NCBI GenBank assembly: GCA_045545095.1
Contig: JAZQAG010000029.1
Span: 62,001-126,000 of the forward strand
Direction of reading: 5' to 3'
Source: Phocaeicola_A sp045545095
Lineage (GTDB): Bacteria > Bacteroidota > Bacteroidia > Bacteroidales > Bacteroidaceae
DNA length: 64,000 bases
Part shown: one piece after another, positions 7,933-17,436 of the stretch
How positions within the stretch are numbered: the first letter of the stretch is position 1
How the letters are laid out: every line of letters begins with the position of its first letter
The notes under the pieces: model-generated
The model's input: the letters and a program-made list of their open reading frames with translations, nothing else
Database searches by the model: none
Told to the model about the DNA's origin: nothing
Position numbers and translations under genes: made by a program

Positions 7933-10900
7933 TCAAGCGCCAACACGATGGCGGAATTTGTTGAACTTTTCATCAAATATTTTCTGATATACGGCAGCAT
8001 GTTCGGTATTTTCCAACATACTGGTAATGGTATTCAGCAATGAGAACTCGTATTGCATATCTCGCATGTTTGCTTGGAATGCCTTATCATTGAAACTGAG
8101 ATACCAATCAAGGTATTCAATAGAGCGGTCTGCCAATTTTTGAAGTATTTCTACGGCTTTGTCTCGTTGTCCCAATTTCAAGTAGCATTCGGCCATTTCT
8201 ATTGAACCGGAAGCTAATGCATCGTATGATACACTGTGGGGAGGAATTACTTCTTGTGAACGGTCAAGTACCTGGAGCGCTTTCTCATTTTGTCCTTCAC
8301 GCATCAATTGTTGGGCCAATTTGACGAACATACGTCTGTGTGAGTAGCACATGCGCAATACGGTCTCATCCAGATAAATATCGGGATTGTCAATACCACC
8401 AAACTTGAATTTATTCATCAGATTGTCATACATCTTTTCAGAATCAATGGCATATTCAGGAAGGCCGTATGCAGATTTTGGAATACGTCCTAATTTACGC
8501 CAGTTGAATGGAGTGAAACGATGGGCCAATCCTTCTTGAATGAAGTAGTCTCCCAAACCTAATTGATTGGCATAACCCACACTGATGGCAATGTAAACCG
8601 GGCGTTCCCAATTGGTATTGGCTAACAGTTCCAACATCATCAGTTCACCACGTGTCAATCCGTTACGTCCTTTGAGGGAAATGTACATTTTGTCAGGGAT
8701 AGCCGCTGTGTCAGGAATGAGCATGCCAGAACGGAGTACGGCCTCTTTATCAACAGTGATTTCCAATGTGTCAGTAGGGATAACACGCATTTCAGGGTTG
8801 GGTGAACAAACCCAATTCTTCATGATACTCTTTACCTCAAAGGGATTTTCACCTAAAGCACGTTTGGCTTGTTCCGGATTACTCTTGTATAGGGCACGTA
8901 TGCTTGCCTCACGTTGTGGTACAATACTGATGTATTCATTCTCGTTGCCTGCGTAATCATAGCGTTTCCAATCTATAGGAAGCGAAGGTGAATCGTAAGC
9001 TGGGCGACGCATTTGGTCTATGTACCAATCGGTTTGCAGATAACTGAGGTTGCAGACACGTACATCGGTACGTACTCCCTCTGTCTCCTGATTATACCAA
9101 AGAGGGAACGTGTCATTATCACCATTGGTGAAAATGATGGGATTTCCTTTCTCGGGCAATGAATTCAAGTAATTCTGTCCGAAGTCACGACATGTATAAC
9201 GTCCGCTACGATCGTGATCATCCCATGTTTGGCTGACCATTTGCAAAGGCACTATCAAACAAAGGACAGATGCTAATACGGCAGCAGGTGTCTCCTTTAT
9301 CTTTTTGCGGAGTAATTCTGCTAATCCGGCAACACCCATACCAATCCAGATGGCAAAAGCATAGAATGAACCGGCGTATGCATAATCGCGTTCACGGGGT
9401 TGAGCAGGAGTCTGGTTGAGGTAGAGTACGATAGCGATTCCTGTCATAAAGAAGAGGAAAAAAACTACCCAGAATTGTTTGATGCCCTGTTCGCCACGGT
9501 AGGCCTGCCAGAAGAGTCCGATAAGACCCAAAAGCAATGGGAGGCAATAGAAAACGTTATGACCTTTATTATTCTTCAAATCACTGGGTAATTTACTCAA
9601 ATCCCGTCCTAATAAAGCGTTGTCTATGAATGAGATACCGGTAATCCAATTCCCATGTTCTGTCTCACCATTCCCTTGAATGTCATTTTGGCGACCTGCA
9701 AAATTCCACATGAAATAACGCCAATACATGAAGTTGAGCTGATAGGAGAAGAAAAATTTGAGATTGTCCCATTGGGTTGGCATCTTCACCAGGACCATAT
9801 TGCCGCATTCATCATAAGGCACTTGGTAGCCTTTGATACCACCCAACCACTCTTCGTAAAGATTGCGGCCAGTACCTTGATAGTTGGCATGATCGGCACT
9901 ATGCATACGGGGGAAGAGCATATTCTGTGCATATTTGTATTTACGCTTGTGACCTAACAGTTCATAGCGGTCAGGTTCGTTGGCATTCTTTTTCTCCTTG
10001 CGTTGGTACAGTGGAGTGCCTTTCTCGAAATCAGCTACACAATGCTTGCCTACCACCTTGAGAGCCACTTTAGAAGAATATGCTTGTCCATAGAAAAGAG
10101 GTGTGTCGCCATATTGTTCACGGTTCAAATATGTACCTAATGTGAAGATATCTTCAGGCGAATTCTGGTCCATCGGAGTGTTGGCCATTGAACGGATAAC
10201 AATGACTGCATATGATGAATAGCCCACAACAATCATAGTGAGACAGAGAAGTACTGTGTTCAATGTACGTACAGATACCCGATAAGCATCTCCTTTGCGT
10301 AACCTTAAACAGAATGCTAATACTGCTATCACCGCCAATCCGATAAGGACGCTGAAGAAGCCGTGTCCGTAAAAAGGAATACCTAACAATGCTACGCTCA
10401 AGAGGAAAGCGATGGTCATACGATTCCGGCTTTGGTTGCGGACTGTTTCAACAATTCCCCATATGAGGGAAGCTGCCAATAGTATGATATACACGAACAG
10501 ACCGGTGTTGAATGACATGCCCAATTCGTTGACGAAAAGTAATTCAAACCATCCGCCGACCTTAACGATACCAGGTACAATACCGTAGAGTACTATAGCT
10601 ACCAACAAGGCAGATACGATCAACGCCCACAGAGACCCTTTCAAATTTGCTTTGGGATTTCGCTTATAGTAATAAGTCAAAACAATGGCAGGGATACAGA
10701 GCAGGTTCAACAGATGGACGCCAACAGACAAACCTGTCAAATAAGCAATCAATACCAACCAACGGTCACTGTGAGGCTTGTCGGCATTGGATTCCCATTT
10801 CAGGATAAGCCAAAAAACAACGGCTGTGAATAGTGATGAATAGGCATACACTTCACCTTCAACAGCGCTGTACCAGAATGTATCACTGAATGTATAAGCC

Positions 10901-11286
10901 AATGCTCCTACCAATCCGGAACCGATAATGGTAATCATTTTGCCTGTACTCATTTCGGAATCGTTGGGACAAACCAACTTCTTGGTCAGATGTGTGATAC
11001 TCCAAAAAAGGAATAGGATACATCCGGCACTTAATAAAGCAGACATGATGTTGACCATGTAGGCAACTTGGCTGGGATCGTTGACAAATTGTGAAAAGAT
11101 ATTTGCTGTCAGCATGAAGAAGGGGGCGCCAGGAGGATGCCCTACTTCCAATTTATATCCTGTAGTAATAAACTCCGGGCAGTCCCAAAAACTGGCTGTC
11201 GGTTCGATGGTCATGCAATAAACAACTGCGGCGATGGCAAATGTCAACCATCCCATCACATTGTTTACAATCTTGTACTGTTTCAT
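7933..11286 (-). CDS. DUF2723 membrane protein (GT117-like glycosyltransferase)
   Basis: This 1117-residue protein has an N-terminal half with many membrane helices and a long soluble C-terminal part. The opening (about residues 25-60) has the DUF2723 signature EPTASFWDCPEF followed by GHPPGAPFFML, where an acidic residue in the first loop is typical of GT-C enzymes. The eukaryotic member TMEM260 is a protein O-mannosyltransferase (family GT117), so a protein-glycosylating role is plausible; Bacteroides have a general O-glycosylation system. The C-terminal 200 residues look helical and TPR-like. It is preceded by a -7 element and a leader hairpin. Confidence 0.85.
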   Translation of the reverse strand: MKQYKIVNNVMGWLTFAIAAVVYCMTIEPTASFWDCPEFITTGYKLEVGHPPGAPFFMLTANIFSQFVNDPSQVAYMVNIMSALLSAGCILFLFWSITHLTKKLVCPNDSEMSTGKMITIIGSGLVGALAYTFSDTFWYSAVEGEVYAYSSLFTAVVFWLILKWESNADKPHSDRWLVLIAYLTGLSVGVHLLNLLCIPAIVLTYYYKRNPKANLKGSLWALIVSALLVAIVLYGIVPGIVKVGGWFELLFVNELGMSFNTGLFVYIILLAASLIWGIVETVRNQSRNRMTIAFLLSVALLGIPFYGHGFFSVLIGLAVIAVLAFCLRLRKGDAYRVSVRTLNTVLLCLTMIVVGYSSYAVIVIRSMANTPMDQNSPEDIFTLGTYLNREQYGDTPLFYGQAYSSKVALKVVGKHCVADFEKGTPLYQRKEKKNANEPDRYELLGHKRKYKYAQNMLFPRMHSADHANYQGTGRNLYEEWLGGIKGYQVPYDECGNMVLVKMPTQWDNLKFFFSYQLNFMYWRYFMWNFAGRQNDIQGNGETEHGNWITGISFIDNALLGRDLSKLPSDLKNNKGHNVFYCLPLLLGLIGLFWQAYRGEQGIKQFWVVFFLFFMTGIAIVLYLNQTPAQPRERDYAYAGSFYAFAIWIGMGVAGLAELLRKKIKETPAAVLASVLCLIVPLQMVSQTWDDHDRSGRYTCRDFGQNYLNSLPEKGNPIIFTNGDNDTFPLWYNQETEGVRTDVRVCNLSYLQTDWYIDQMRRPAYDSPSLPIDWKRYDYAGNENEYISIVPQREASIRALYKSNPEQAKRALGENPFEVKSIMKNWVCSPNPEMRVIPTDTLEITVDKEAVLRSGMLIPDTAAIPDKMYISLKGRNGLTRGELMMLELLANTNWERPVYIAISVGYANQLGLGDYFIQEGLAHRFTPFNWRKLGRIPKSAYGLPEYAIDSEKMYDNLMNKFKFGGIDNPDIYLDETVLRMCYSHRRMFVKLAQQLMREGQNEKALQVLDRSQEVIPPHSVSYDALASGSIEMAECYLKLGQRDKAVEILQKLADRSIEYLDWYLSFNDKAFQANMRDMQYEFSLLNTITSMLENTEHAAVYQKIFDEKFNKFRHRVGA

Positions 11287-11337
11287 TGATTCAATGATAT
11301 TTTATGTTATTTTTCTCTGTTCAACTTGAAACTAAAT

Positions 11338-11365
11338 ATACACTCATGTCGTTTGATGAGTGTAT
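11338..11365 (-). promoter_or_regulatory. Leader inverted repeat of the DUF2723 gene
   Basis: ATACACTCAT (11338-11347) and ATGAGTGTAT (11356-11365) form a perfect 10-bp inverted repeat with an 8-nt loop. It lies between the -7 element (11381-11388) and the start codon (11286), so it would be near the 5' end of the mRNA. It could be a stabilising leader hairpin or an operator. Confidence 0.5.
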
Positions 11366-11380
11366 GCGAAATAAATCGTA

Positions 11381-11388
11381 CAAAGATA
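11381..11388 (-). promoter_or_regulatory. -7 promoter element for the DUF2723 gene
   Basis: The minus strand reads TATCTTTG, a perfect TAnnTTTG match about 95 bp upstream of the start codon. Confidence 0.55.
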
Positions 11389-11500
11389 AGGAAGAAATGA
11401 TATTCGGCCTTACTCTAATGCATAGATATAAGTTTATTTAACGGGATTTATTGATTTTCATGGCTTTTGCTTGCATATTCCCCCTTTTAGAAATAGATGT

Positions 11501-12265
11501 TCAATGTTTATGGTGACAGGCCAATACACGGTGAGGCAAATGCCCATGCCCTAATAAATCAATGGGGCAACCAAAATGATTTTCGATCCATTCAGCTGTG
11601 ACTGCTGTCGTAGATGGGTGATAATCGAGAGTTCCGCTGACGCATGCAATGGAACGCACAGATTGTAGTACCGTACCTATGTCATGGCTTATTAATATGA
11701 TTGCACACTGGTTGTTTATCTGTTCCAATAATTGGTATAGGTCTGCTTCGAACCGCCGGTCCAGATAGGTGGTTGGTTCATCAAGAATGACAATATCTGG
11801 TTGGGCAACCAAAGCACGTCCTAATAGTACGCGTTGCAATTGCCCGCCACTCAATTCGGCCAATGAACGTTTCTCCATACCGTCTAATCCTACTTGTCGG
11901 ATAATGGAAGCCGCTTTCTCGCGTAGAGGTTGTGTGTATCTGCTAAACAGTCCTGATTGATGGTTAAGCCCGGAAAGTATTGTGTCTTCGACCGAAATAG
12001 GAAATTTACGATCAATATGGCTATATTGGGGAAGATATCCCATACGGATGGAGGACACTTCTTCCCCATTTTTGTAGTAATTAATGTGTCCTGATGCAGG
12101 GGGTATTAGTCCTAATATCAGCTTGGCCAACGTCGTTTTCCCACCACCGTTAGGTCCAATTATACCTAAAAAATCGTGTTCGTAAACTGTAAGATTTACA
12201 TTTGACAGAACAATATTCCCATCATAATTGGCAGAAACATTATGTAGAGTGATAAGGGGTTTCAT
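11501..12265 (-). CDS. znuC: Metal ABC transporter ATP-binding protein (ZnuC-like)
   Basis: This 254-residue ABC ATPase powers metal uptake at the inner membrane. Walker A is GPNGGGKT (about 36-43), the signature is LSGGQLQRVLLGRAL, and Walker B is DIVILDEPT followed by the H-loop ISHDIG. Sequence style and its place 22 bp after a zinc-type binding protein put it in the ZnuC/MntB group. No membrane permease gene follows: the next 200 bp are non-coding and then the DUF2723 gene begins. The permease must therefore be encoded elsewhere. Confidence 0.9.
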   Translation of the reverse strand: MKPLITLHNVSANYDGNIVLSNVNLTVYEHDFLGIIGPNGGGKTTLAKLILGLIPPASGHINYYKNGEEVSSIRMGYLPQYSHIDRKFPISVEDTILSGLNHQSGLFSRYTQPLREKAASIIRQVGLDGMEKRSLAELSGGQLQRVLLGRALVAQPDIVILDEPTTYLDRRFEADLYQLLEQINNQCAIILISHDIGTVLQSVRSIACVSGTLDYHPSTTAVTAEWIENHFGCPIDLLGHGHLPHRVLACHHKH

Positions 12266-12287
12266 AATTCGTTGTAATAGAATGTCT

Positions 12288-13160
12288 TTATTTATGCGCC
12301 AATTCGGTGGCGATATGTTTCATTTCATGTGCCCAATCGGGGCTTAAAGGATTGATGCTGACCAAACGGCAGCCGGTTTGTTTGGCAATAATTTCGGCAT
12401 GACGTGTGTCAAATTGTTGTTGCACAAAAATGATTCGTGTTCCCAAGCGATGACTGTCATCGATGAGTGAACGTAAGTGGGCAGGGGATGGCTCTTTGCC
12501 ATCTTCTTCAACACATAGTTGGTGCAACCTGTAATCGCGAGCAAAATAACTGAGAGTAGGATGATAAATTAAGAATGTGCTATCTGCTCCTTGTGACAGG
12601 GTTTGACGAATGTAATCGTCTGTTTCTATAATAAGACTATCTAATTTCTTAAGTTTCTCTTGAAAGAATAGGCTGTCTGTAGGGGAAAGCTTAATCAATG
12701 CATTGCATATATTTTTTGCAATCAGACGAATATTTTTAGGTGAAGTCCATACGTGGGGGTCAATACTGTTTGTATGAGAATGTCCTATATGGTGAATATG
12801 CCCGTGAATATAGTCAATACCTTTTGTAGCATCTATAATTTCCATATCTGGGGCTATAGCCTGTAAACGATTCATCCAAGTTTGTTCGAATCCGATAGGA
12901 CCAATGCGTAAGTATGCTTTACTGCGAGAGATATTTGCGATTTGAGAAGGGAGTGGCTCATACGTCTCGGGATTATTGCTCTCGGGAATCATGCACTCAA
13001 TATCGAATATAGTGTCTGCTATGGATTGGGCTAAAAAACGCATAGGTTCAATGCTTACTGTTATGACAGGCCTTTCTCCTTGATGGGAGGTAGAAGAGGT
13101 ACAAGCGCAAAACAGTAAGAACGCACTTAAAAGATTCAAAACCAATATTTTGTTACTCAT
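12288..13160 (-). CDS. znuA: Zinc-type ABC transporter substrate-binding lipoprotein (ZnuA-like)
   Basis: The 290-residue protein begins with a lipoprotein signal (LLFCACTS, cysteine near residue 20). It has the cluster A-I metal-binding fold: SIEPMRFLAQSI near the N-terminus, a histidine-rich loop HGHIHHIGHSH followed by DPHVWTSPKN, and IYHPTLSYFARDY. The histidine loop is typical of zinc-binding ZnuA rather than manganese-binding relatives. It should capture Zn(II) in the periplasm. It sits between a YqaA-like membrane protein (36 bp upstream) and the ATPase gene (22 bp downstream). Confidence 0.9.
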   Translation of the reverse strand: MSNKILVLNLLSAFLLFCACTSSTSHQGERPVITVSIEPMRFLAQSIADTIFDIECMIPESNNPETYEPLPSQIANISRSKAYLRIGPIGFEQTWMNRLQAIAPDMEIIDATKGIDYIHGHIHHIGHSHTNSIDPHVWTSPKNIRLIAKNICNALIKLSPTDSLFFQEKLKKLDSLIIETDDYIRQTLSQGADSTFLIYHPTLSYFARDYRLHQLCVEEDGKEPSPAHLRSLIDDSHRLGTRIIFVQQQFDTRHAEIIAKQTGCRLVSINPLSPDWAHEMKHIATELAHK

Positions 13161-13196
13161 TTTATAATAGTGTAATTTATAATAAAGAGAAGGGGG

Positions 13197-13649
13197 TCAA
13201 ATTAACCATTCTGAGGTGTAAATCAGGACTGCATACCGCATCCACTTTCCTAATGTCATAGAAAATATGACCAGCCATTGACGAGCTTTCATCATACCTA
13301 ATACGATGGCAATAGCTTCGCCTAAGGCAGGAAGGAAACAGAAAAAGGCCATCCATGCACCCTTTCCATGTACAAAACGTTCTGCACGTGCCATCTGTTT
13401 GGGATTGACATGAAAAAGCCGCTCTACCCATCTCATATTTCCTAAACGGCCTACCCAATAGCATGTCATGCTTCCTAGAGTATTTCCCAATGTTCCGCAC
13501 AATACCGTGGTCCAAGGTTCAAGTCCCATTTGGATAAGGCCAAACATGACTAACTCAGAGCTGAATGGAACGATTGAGCCCGAGAGGAATGCTGCGATAA
13601 ACATTCCCATATATCCATACTCTAAAAGAAAAGATACTGCGGTCTCCAT
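13197..13649 (-). CDS. YqaA/DedA-like (VTT domain) inner-membrane protein
   Basis: About 150 residues with four to five hydrophobic segments. The motifs match the SNARE-associated/VTT family: GYMGMFIAAFLSGSIVPFSSE at the start, GNTLGSMTCYWVGR, and FLPALGEAIAIVLGM. Members of this superfamily flip or maintain envelope lipids, but the substrate here is unknown. I prefer the start at 13649 (METAVSF). The in-frame ATG at 13703 would add 18 atypical residues and overlap the upstream gene by 82 bp rather than 28 bp. Confidence 0.85.
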   Translation of the reverse strand: METAVSFLLEYGYMGMFIAAFLSGSIVPFSSELVMFGLIQMGLEPWTTVLCGTLGNTLGSMTCYWVGRLGNMRWVERLFHVNPKQMARAERFVHGKGAWMAFFCFLPALGEAIAIVLGMMKARQWLVIFSMTLGKWMRYAVLIYTSEWLI

Positions 13650-14614
13650 ATATTCAATATCGCAATTAGTGCTAATATCAGTAAAGCCAGTATAAAACAC
13701 CAATTACTGATTTTGTTCGAAGAATGGGAAAACATATGTCCGCCTATGATGGCAGTGCCCCAATAAATGGCTGGTAATAGTGTTTCATATTTGGCGGGAA
13801 GCAAAAATAAAGCTATGCTACTATAACAAATCCATATTAGTAAAGCTTGAAGTAAAGCGCGGGTTCGCAATTTGTTCTGAAAATCATTTCTTAACAAGTA
13901 TATGCTTCCGCTAATAAAAAGTATTGCGATGTAACCTAGTAAGATCCATTCTATCGGAGAAATAAAGGTGTAAGTTCTTTTATCGAATATCTCTAAAGAA
14001 AAGTTGAGCTGTGAAAAAACACTCATTTCATCGCTCCAAAAAGCAAAAGCAAAGATCCACCAATAAGGTAATATGAATCCAACTAATCCGGCGAAAAATG
14101 AACGGACAGAAAGTCCTTGAAAGAATACTAACAGAAGGTAGTAAAGAGGAGCGTAAATAAAATGTTCTTTTGATACGATGTTGCCTATGCCTACTGTTAG
14201 AAAAAGTAGGAATGTCTGTCCGATGGACAAAGGTTGTTGATAGCATCCAAAAAGATAAAATATTTCGATGGCAAAGCAACAGAGCAGGATATTTCCTTCG
14301 ATGGAATGGCTAAAAATAGTGGTTGATGCCCATAGTAGAAGAAATAATGAGCAAGGGAATGTTGTCCGAATTCCCATCAAAGAATAGTTGTGATTCAAAT
14401 CTGCAAGCAAATAGGTTGCAGTGAAGCATCCTAATAGGCAGATTGTACCAGCAATCCATGTAGGGATAAGATATCCGCCACCCCAATCTTCGAGGAATAG
14501 AATTTCACCAGACTGCCAAGGCAGGTTTTTACTCCACAGCAATATGGCAAATGCTACTGCCATAGGGAAGAACACCTTGCCTTTGATAATACGTTGTTGA
14601 AAATGTTGAGACAT
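13622..14614 (-). CDS. Polytopic membrane protein of unknown function
   Basis: The 330-residue protein is almost entirely hydrophobic, with about nine to ten predicted membrane segments and short aromatic-rich loops (LEDWGGGYL, NLPWQSGE). I do not recognise a family motif or active site. It lies between purD and the YqaA/zinc-transport genes on the same strand and overlaps the next gene by 28 bp, so it is probably expressed with it. Envelope polymer or lipid handling is a guess from context only. Confidence 0.7.
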   Translation of the reverse strand: MSQHFQQRIIKGKVFFPMAVAFAILLWSKNLPWQSGEILFLEDWGGGYLIPTWIAGTICLLGCFTATYLLADLNHNYSLMGIRTTFPCSLFLLLWASTTIFSHSIEGNILLCCFAIEIFYLFGCYQQPLSIGQTFLLFLTVGIGNIVSKEHFIYAPLYYLLLVFFQGLSVRSFFAGLVGFILPYWWIFAFAFWSDEMSVFSQLNFSLEIFDKRTYTFISPIEWILLGYIAILFISGSIYLLRNDFQNKLRTRALLQALLIWICYSSIALFLLPAKYETLLPAIYWGTAIIGGHMFSHSSNKISNWCFILALLILALIAILNIWRPQYLFF

Positions 14615-14642
14615 TTTTAATGCACCAAGTATTGCAAGTATT

Positions 14643-14718
14643 AATATGCCAATGTATTAATATGTCAATTAGCCATAGGTAAAAATGAATGGCTTGCATA
14701 TTGTTACATTGGCATATT
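14643..14718. repeat. Nested inverted repeat between purD and the membrane-protein gene
   Basis: AATATGCCAATGTA (14643-14656) and TACATTGGCATATT (14705-14718) are perfect 14-bp arms. Inside, AGCCAT (14671-14676) pairs with ATGGCT (14689-14694). The left arm is also part of a short direct repeat, TATTAATATG(C/T)CAAT. It lies just after the purD stop and could act as a terminator or processing site. Confidence 0.65.
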
Positions 14719-14725
14719 GGTTGGA

Positions 14726-15997
14726 TCACAAATCAGCTCCGATATCTGAGCGGAAATATTTTTTCGTGAATTGAATTTTTTTCGCTCCTTCAAACGAGAG
14801 TTTTAATGCTTCGGCCTTATCTGAGCCGTATGAACTGACGGCAATTACACGACCTCCTGCAGTTACAACTTGATTATCCTTCATGGTTGTGCCAGCATGA
14901 AATACGATACTGTCGGAACCTACTTCGTCAATTCCACTGATGGCATAACCTTTGTCATAAGTTTCTGGATAGCCACCTGACACCAACATTACACATACGG
15001 CTGAGCGGGGGTCAAACTCCAATGTGCGTTCGTTGAGGTTTCCTTCGGCAACTCCTTCTAACAAATCCACCAGGTCGCTCTTGATACGCAACATCACACT
15101 CTCTGTTTCTGGATCACCCATGCGAACGTTGTATTCAATGACCATAGGTTCGCCTTTCACGTTGATAAGTCCGAAGAATATGAAACCTTTATAGACGATT
15201 CCTTCTTCAGCCAATCCTTCAACGGTGGGGCGAATGATGCGGTCTTCGACTTTTTGCATCCATTCTTTGGTAGCAAATGGCACAGGGGTAACCGAGCCCA
15301 TACCGCCAGTGTTTAAACCGGTGTCACCTTCACCAATTCGTTTGTAATCTTTGGCTTCGGGTAAAATTTTGTAATTTTTCCCGTCGGTAAGCACAAATAC
15401 TGAACATTCGATTCCGCTCAGGAATTCTTCGATGACTACTGTAGAAGAGGCATTTCCGAACATTCCTCCCAGCATTTCTTTTAATTCTTTTTTGGCTTCA
15501 TCAAGGGTGTTAAGAATGAGTACCCCTTTTCCGGCACAGAGTCCATCGGCTTTCAGTACATAAGGGGCTTGCAATGTTTCTAAATAAGCTAAACCCTCTT
15601 CCAGTTGTTCACCTGTAAAACTGCGATAGCCAGCTGTGGGAATACCGTGGCGCTGCATGAATTCTTTGGCGAATTCTTTACTTCCTTCTAAGACAGCACC
15701 AGCTTTTGATGGTCCAATGACAGGAATGTCTTTTAATGTTTCATCTTGTTGAAAATAGTCGTAGATGCCTTTCACTAATGGATCTTCAGGACCTACTACT
15801 ACCATGTCAATCCCATTTTCCAAGACAAACTGACGAATGCCGTCGAAATCATCGCCTTTGATAGCAACATTCTCGGCCACATTGCTTGTTCCTGCATTAC
15901 CTGGGGCTACGTACAGTTTCTCAATTTTGGGGCTCTGAGCTATTTTCCAAGCCAAAGCATGCTCGCGTCCGCCACTTCCTAATAATAATAGTTTCAT
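14726..15997 (-). CDS. purD: Phosphoribosylamine-glycine ligase
   Basis: PurD joins glycine to 5-phosphoribosylamine using ATP, the second step of de novo purine synthesis. The 423-residue length matches the family. Visible features are the N-terminal GSGGREHALAWKI segment, the VVGPEDPLVKGI loop, and the ATP-grasp region with KADGLCAGKGV, GEGDTGLNTGGMGSVTPVP and EYNVRMGDPETE. It has its own -7 element at 16034-16041 and may be the first gene of a minus-strand unit that reaches the zinc-transport genes, interrupted by the hairpin at 14643-14718. Confidence 0.97.
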   Translation of the reverse strand: MKLLLLGSGGREHALAWKIAQSPKIEKLYVAPGNAGTSNVAENVAIKGDDFDGIRQFVLENGIDMVVVGPEDPLVKGIYDYFQQDETLKDIPVIGPSKAGAVLEGSKEFAKEFMQRHGIPTAGYRSFTGEQLEEGLAYLETLQAPYVLKADGLCAGKGVLILNTLDEAKKELKEMLGGMFGNASSTVVIEEFLSGIECSVFVLTDGKNYKILPEAKDYKRIGEGDTGLNTGGMGSVTPVPFATKEWMQKVEDRIIRPTVEGLAEEGIVYKGFIFFGLINVKGEPMVIEYNVRMGDPETESVMLRIKSDLVDLLEGVAEGNLNERTLEFDPRSAVCVMLVSGGYPETYDKGYAISGIDEVGSDSIVFHAGTTMKDNQVVTAGGRVIAVSSYGSDKAEALKLSFEGAKKIQFTKKYFRSDIGADL

Positions 15998-16033
15998 ATA
16001 GTAATATTTTGTTTGAATAAACTAAAAACGGGA

Positions 16034-16041
16034 CAAAGGTA
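16034..16041 (-). promoter_or_regulatory. -7 promoter element for purD
   Basis: The minus strand reads TACCTTTG, a perfect TAnnTTTG match 37 bp upstream of the purD start codon. Confidence 0.55.
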
Positions 16042-16127
16042 ATGAATATCTTCGGATATACCGACTTTTGAGACCGGGAATTACGACCTCTTTTAATAGA
16101 TATTCTGCCTTTGAAAAAGGTGAGGTT

Positions 16128-16601
16128 TTAATATGCCAGATTCTTTTCTGTGGCAACGTTCAATACCTCTGTAAGGTATTTGCGGGCTTCCCAGCGTGCC
16201 ATAGGAAGGTCTTGTAGCAGGTAGTTGCCACAATCTTTAGCTGTAGCGCCAGGGATTTCTCCTTCGTATTCTGCAATGAATTGAAAAGTTTCTATCATCA
16301 ATGGTAGAATCTCAGAAGAAGTTACCTTTCCACGCACTAATAGATAATTGCCAGTGAGACATCCCATAGGCCCCCAATAGATGATGCGTTCAGCCCATGT
16401 AGGATGATTGCGTAGGTAAGTGGCGGCCAAATGCTCAATAGTATGTAATGCTCCTTGTCCAAGTGCCGGCTCTCGATTCGGCTCTTTCATGCGGATGTCG
16501 AAAGTAGTAACGAATTCGTCACCTATGCTGTCTTGGCGTGAAACATAAATGCCACGTGACAAGTGTAAATGGTCAATGGTAAAACTTGGGATCTTTTTCA
16601 T
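16128..16601 (-). CDS. luxS: S-ribosylhomocysteine lyase
   Basis: LuxS cleaves S-ribosylhomocysteine to homocysteine and the precursor of autoinducer-2. All metal ligands are present: His53 and His57 in HTIEH and Cys124 in AKDCGNYL. The catalytic Cys81 lies in GPMGCLTGNYL. The 157-residue length is normal. The ATG at 16601 (MKKIPSF) is preferred to a TTG two codons upstream. The gene follows mtnN by 26 bp, so the operon performs both steps that detoxify S-adenosylhomocysteine. Confidence 0.97.
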   Translation of the reverse strand: MKKIPSFTIDHLHLSRGIYVSRQDSIGDEFVTTFDIRMKEPNREPALGQGALHTIEHLAATYLRNHPTWAERIIYWGPMGCLTGNYLLVRGKVTSSEILPLMIETFQFIAEYEGEIPGATAKDCGNYLLQDLPMARWEARKYLTEVLNVATEKNLAY

Positions 16602-16627
16602 TATCAATTGATGCTAAATGGAAGATA

Positions 16628-17335
16628 TTATTTGATTTCTTGGGGTAATGCGTTCAGGAATTGGTGTGTGATACCAAAAGAACGTTCTGCTATGGTTTGC
16701 CAAAAATTATTGTATTGTTGCCAATGTTCATCGGCCCCTGGTGTATCACTGATAATGCGGAAACTGATGAAAGGGACTTTGTATAGATGGCATATTTGGG
16801 CAATAGAGCCAGATTCCATATCTACGGCCAAACCATCGGGGAATTTCTTTTTGATAAAAGATAGTTCATCATGATTTGTAATGAATTTGTCTCCACTACA
16901 TATAAGCCCTTCATGGATAGCCATTCCTTCAACTTCTGGAATAAGCGAAAGTGCGCAAGTGAGCAGGCTTTTTTCTCCAATGAAATAGGTCGGTAATCCT
17001 TGTACTTGTCCGTATTCATTCCCTTCTCCGCACCATACATCGTGGTAAACAATACGATTGCTGACTACGACATCCATGACTTGCAATTGGGAATCAATAC
17101 CTCCGGCCACACCTGTACTAATGAGACAGTCCGGCTGAAAACGGTTGATGAGTTCGACAGCTCCAGCTGCGGCATTCACTTTACCAATACCACATTGCAT
17201 CAAAATAAGTGTGTTTCCATTAATTGCTCCTACAATGAAGTGGAAAGGGCCACCACATATTTCTTTTTTTTCGGTAAGAAGTTGGGCAACTTGCTCATGC
17301 TCTACACTCATGGCTGTAATGATTCCTATTTTCAT
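16628..17335 (-). CDS. mtnN: 5'-methylthioadenosine/S-adenosylhomocysteine nucleosidase
   Basis: MtnN (Pfs) removes adenine from methylthioadenosine and S-adenosylhomocysteine and supplies the substrate for LuxS. The 235-residue protein has the phosphorylase-superfamily layout: GIITAMSVEHEQV with Glu12, STGVAGGID, AVDMESGSIAQ and the catalytic SDTPG aspartate near residue 197. It is the first gene of the mtnN-luxS operon and has a perfect -7 element at 17379-17386. That promoter faces the divergent promoter of the YfhO-like gene. Confidence 0.97.
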   Translation of the reverse strand: MKIGIITAMSVEHEQVAQLLTEKKEICGGPFHFIVGAINGNTLILMQCGIGKVNAAAGAVELINRFQPDCLISTGVAGGIDSQLQVMDVVVSNRIVYHDVWCGEGNEYGQVQGLPTYFIGEKSLLTCALSLIPEVEGMAIHEGLICSGDKFITNHDELSFIKKKFPDGLAVDMESGSIAQICHLYKVPFISFRIISDTPGADEHWQQYNNFWQTIAERSFGITHQFLNALPQEIK

Positions 17336-17378
17336 AAAATAAGGGATAGTTTTGTTTTCAAATTGTTATTTCTGCCTG

Positions 17379-17386
17379 CAAATGTA
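17379..17386 (-). promoter_or_regulatory. -7 promoter element for mtnN-luxS
   Basis: The minus strand reads TACATTTG, a perfect TAnnTTTG match 44 bp upstream of the mtnN start. Confidence 0.55.
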
Positions 17387-17408
17387 CGGATTTTATCAGA
17401 GTTAGTTG

Positions 17409-17416
17409 TATCTTTG
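17409..17416 (+). promoter_or_regulatory. -7 promoter element for the YfhO-like gene
   Basis: TATCTTTG is a perfect TAnnTTTG match 21 bp before the ATG at 17437, divergent from the mtnN element only 22 bp away. Confidence 0.6.
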
Positions 17417-17436
17417 CGGCTCTAAATAATTGATTT

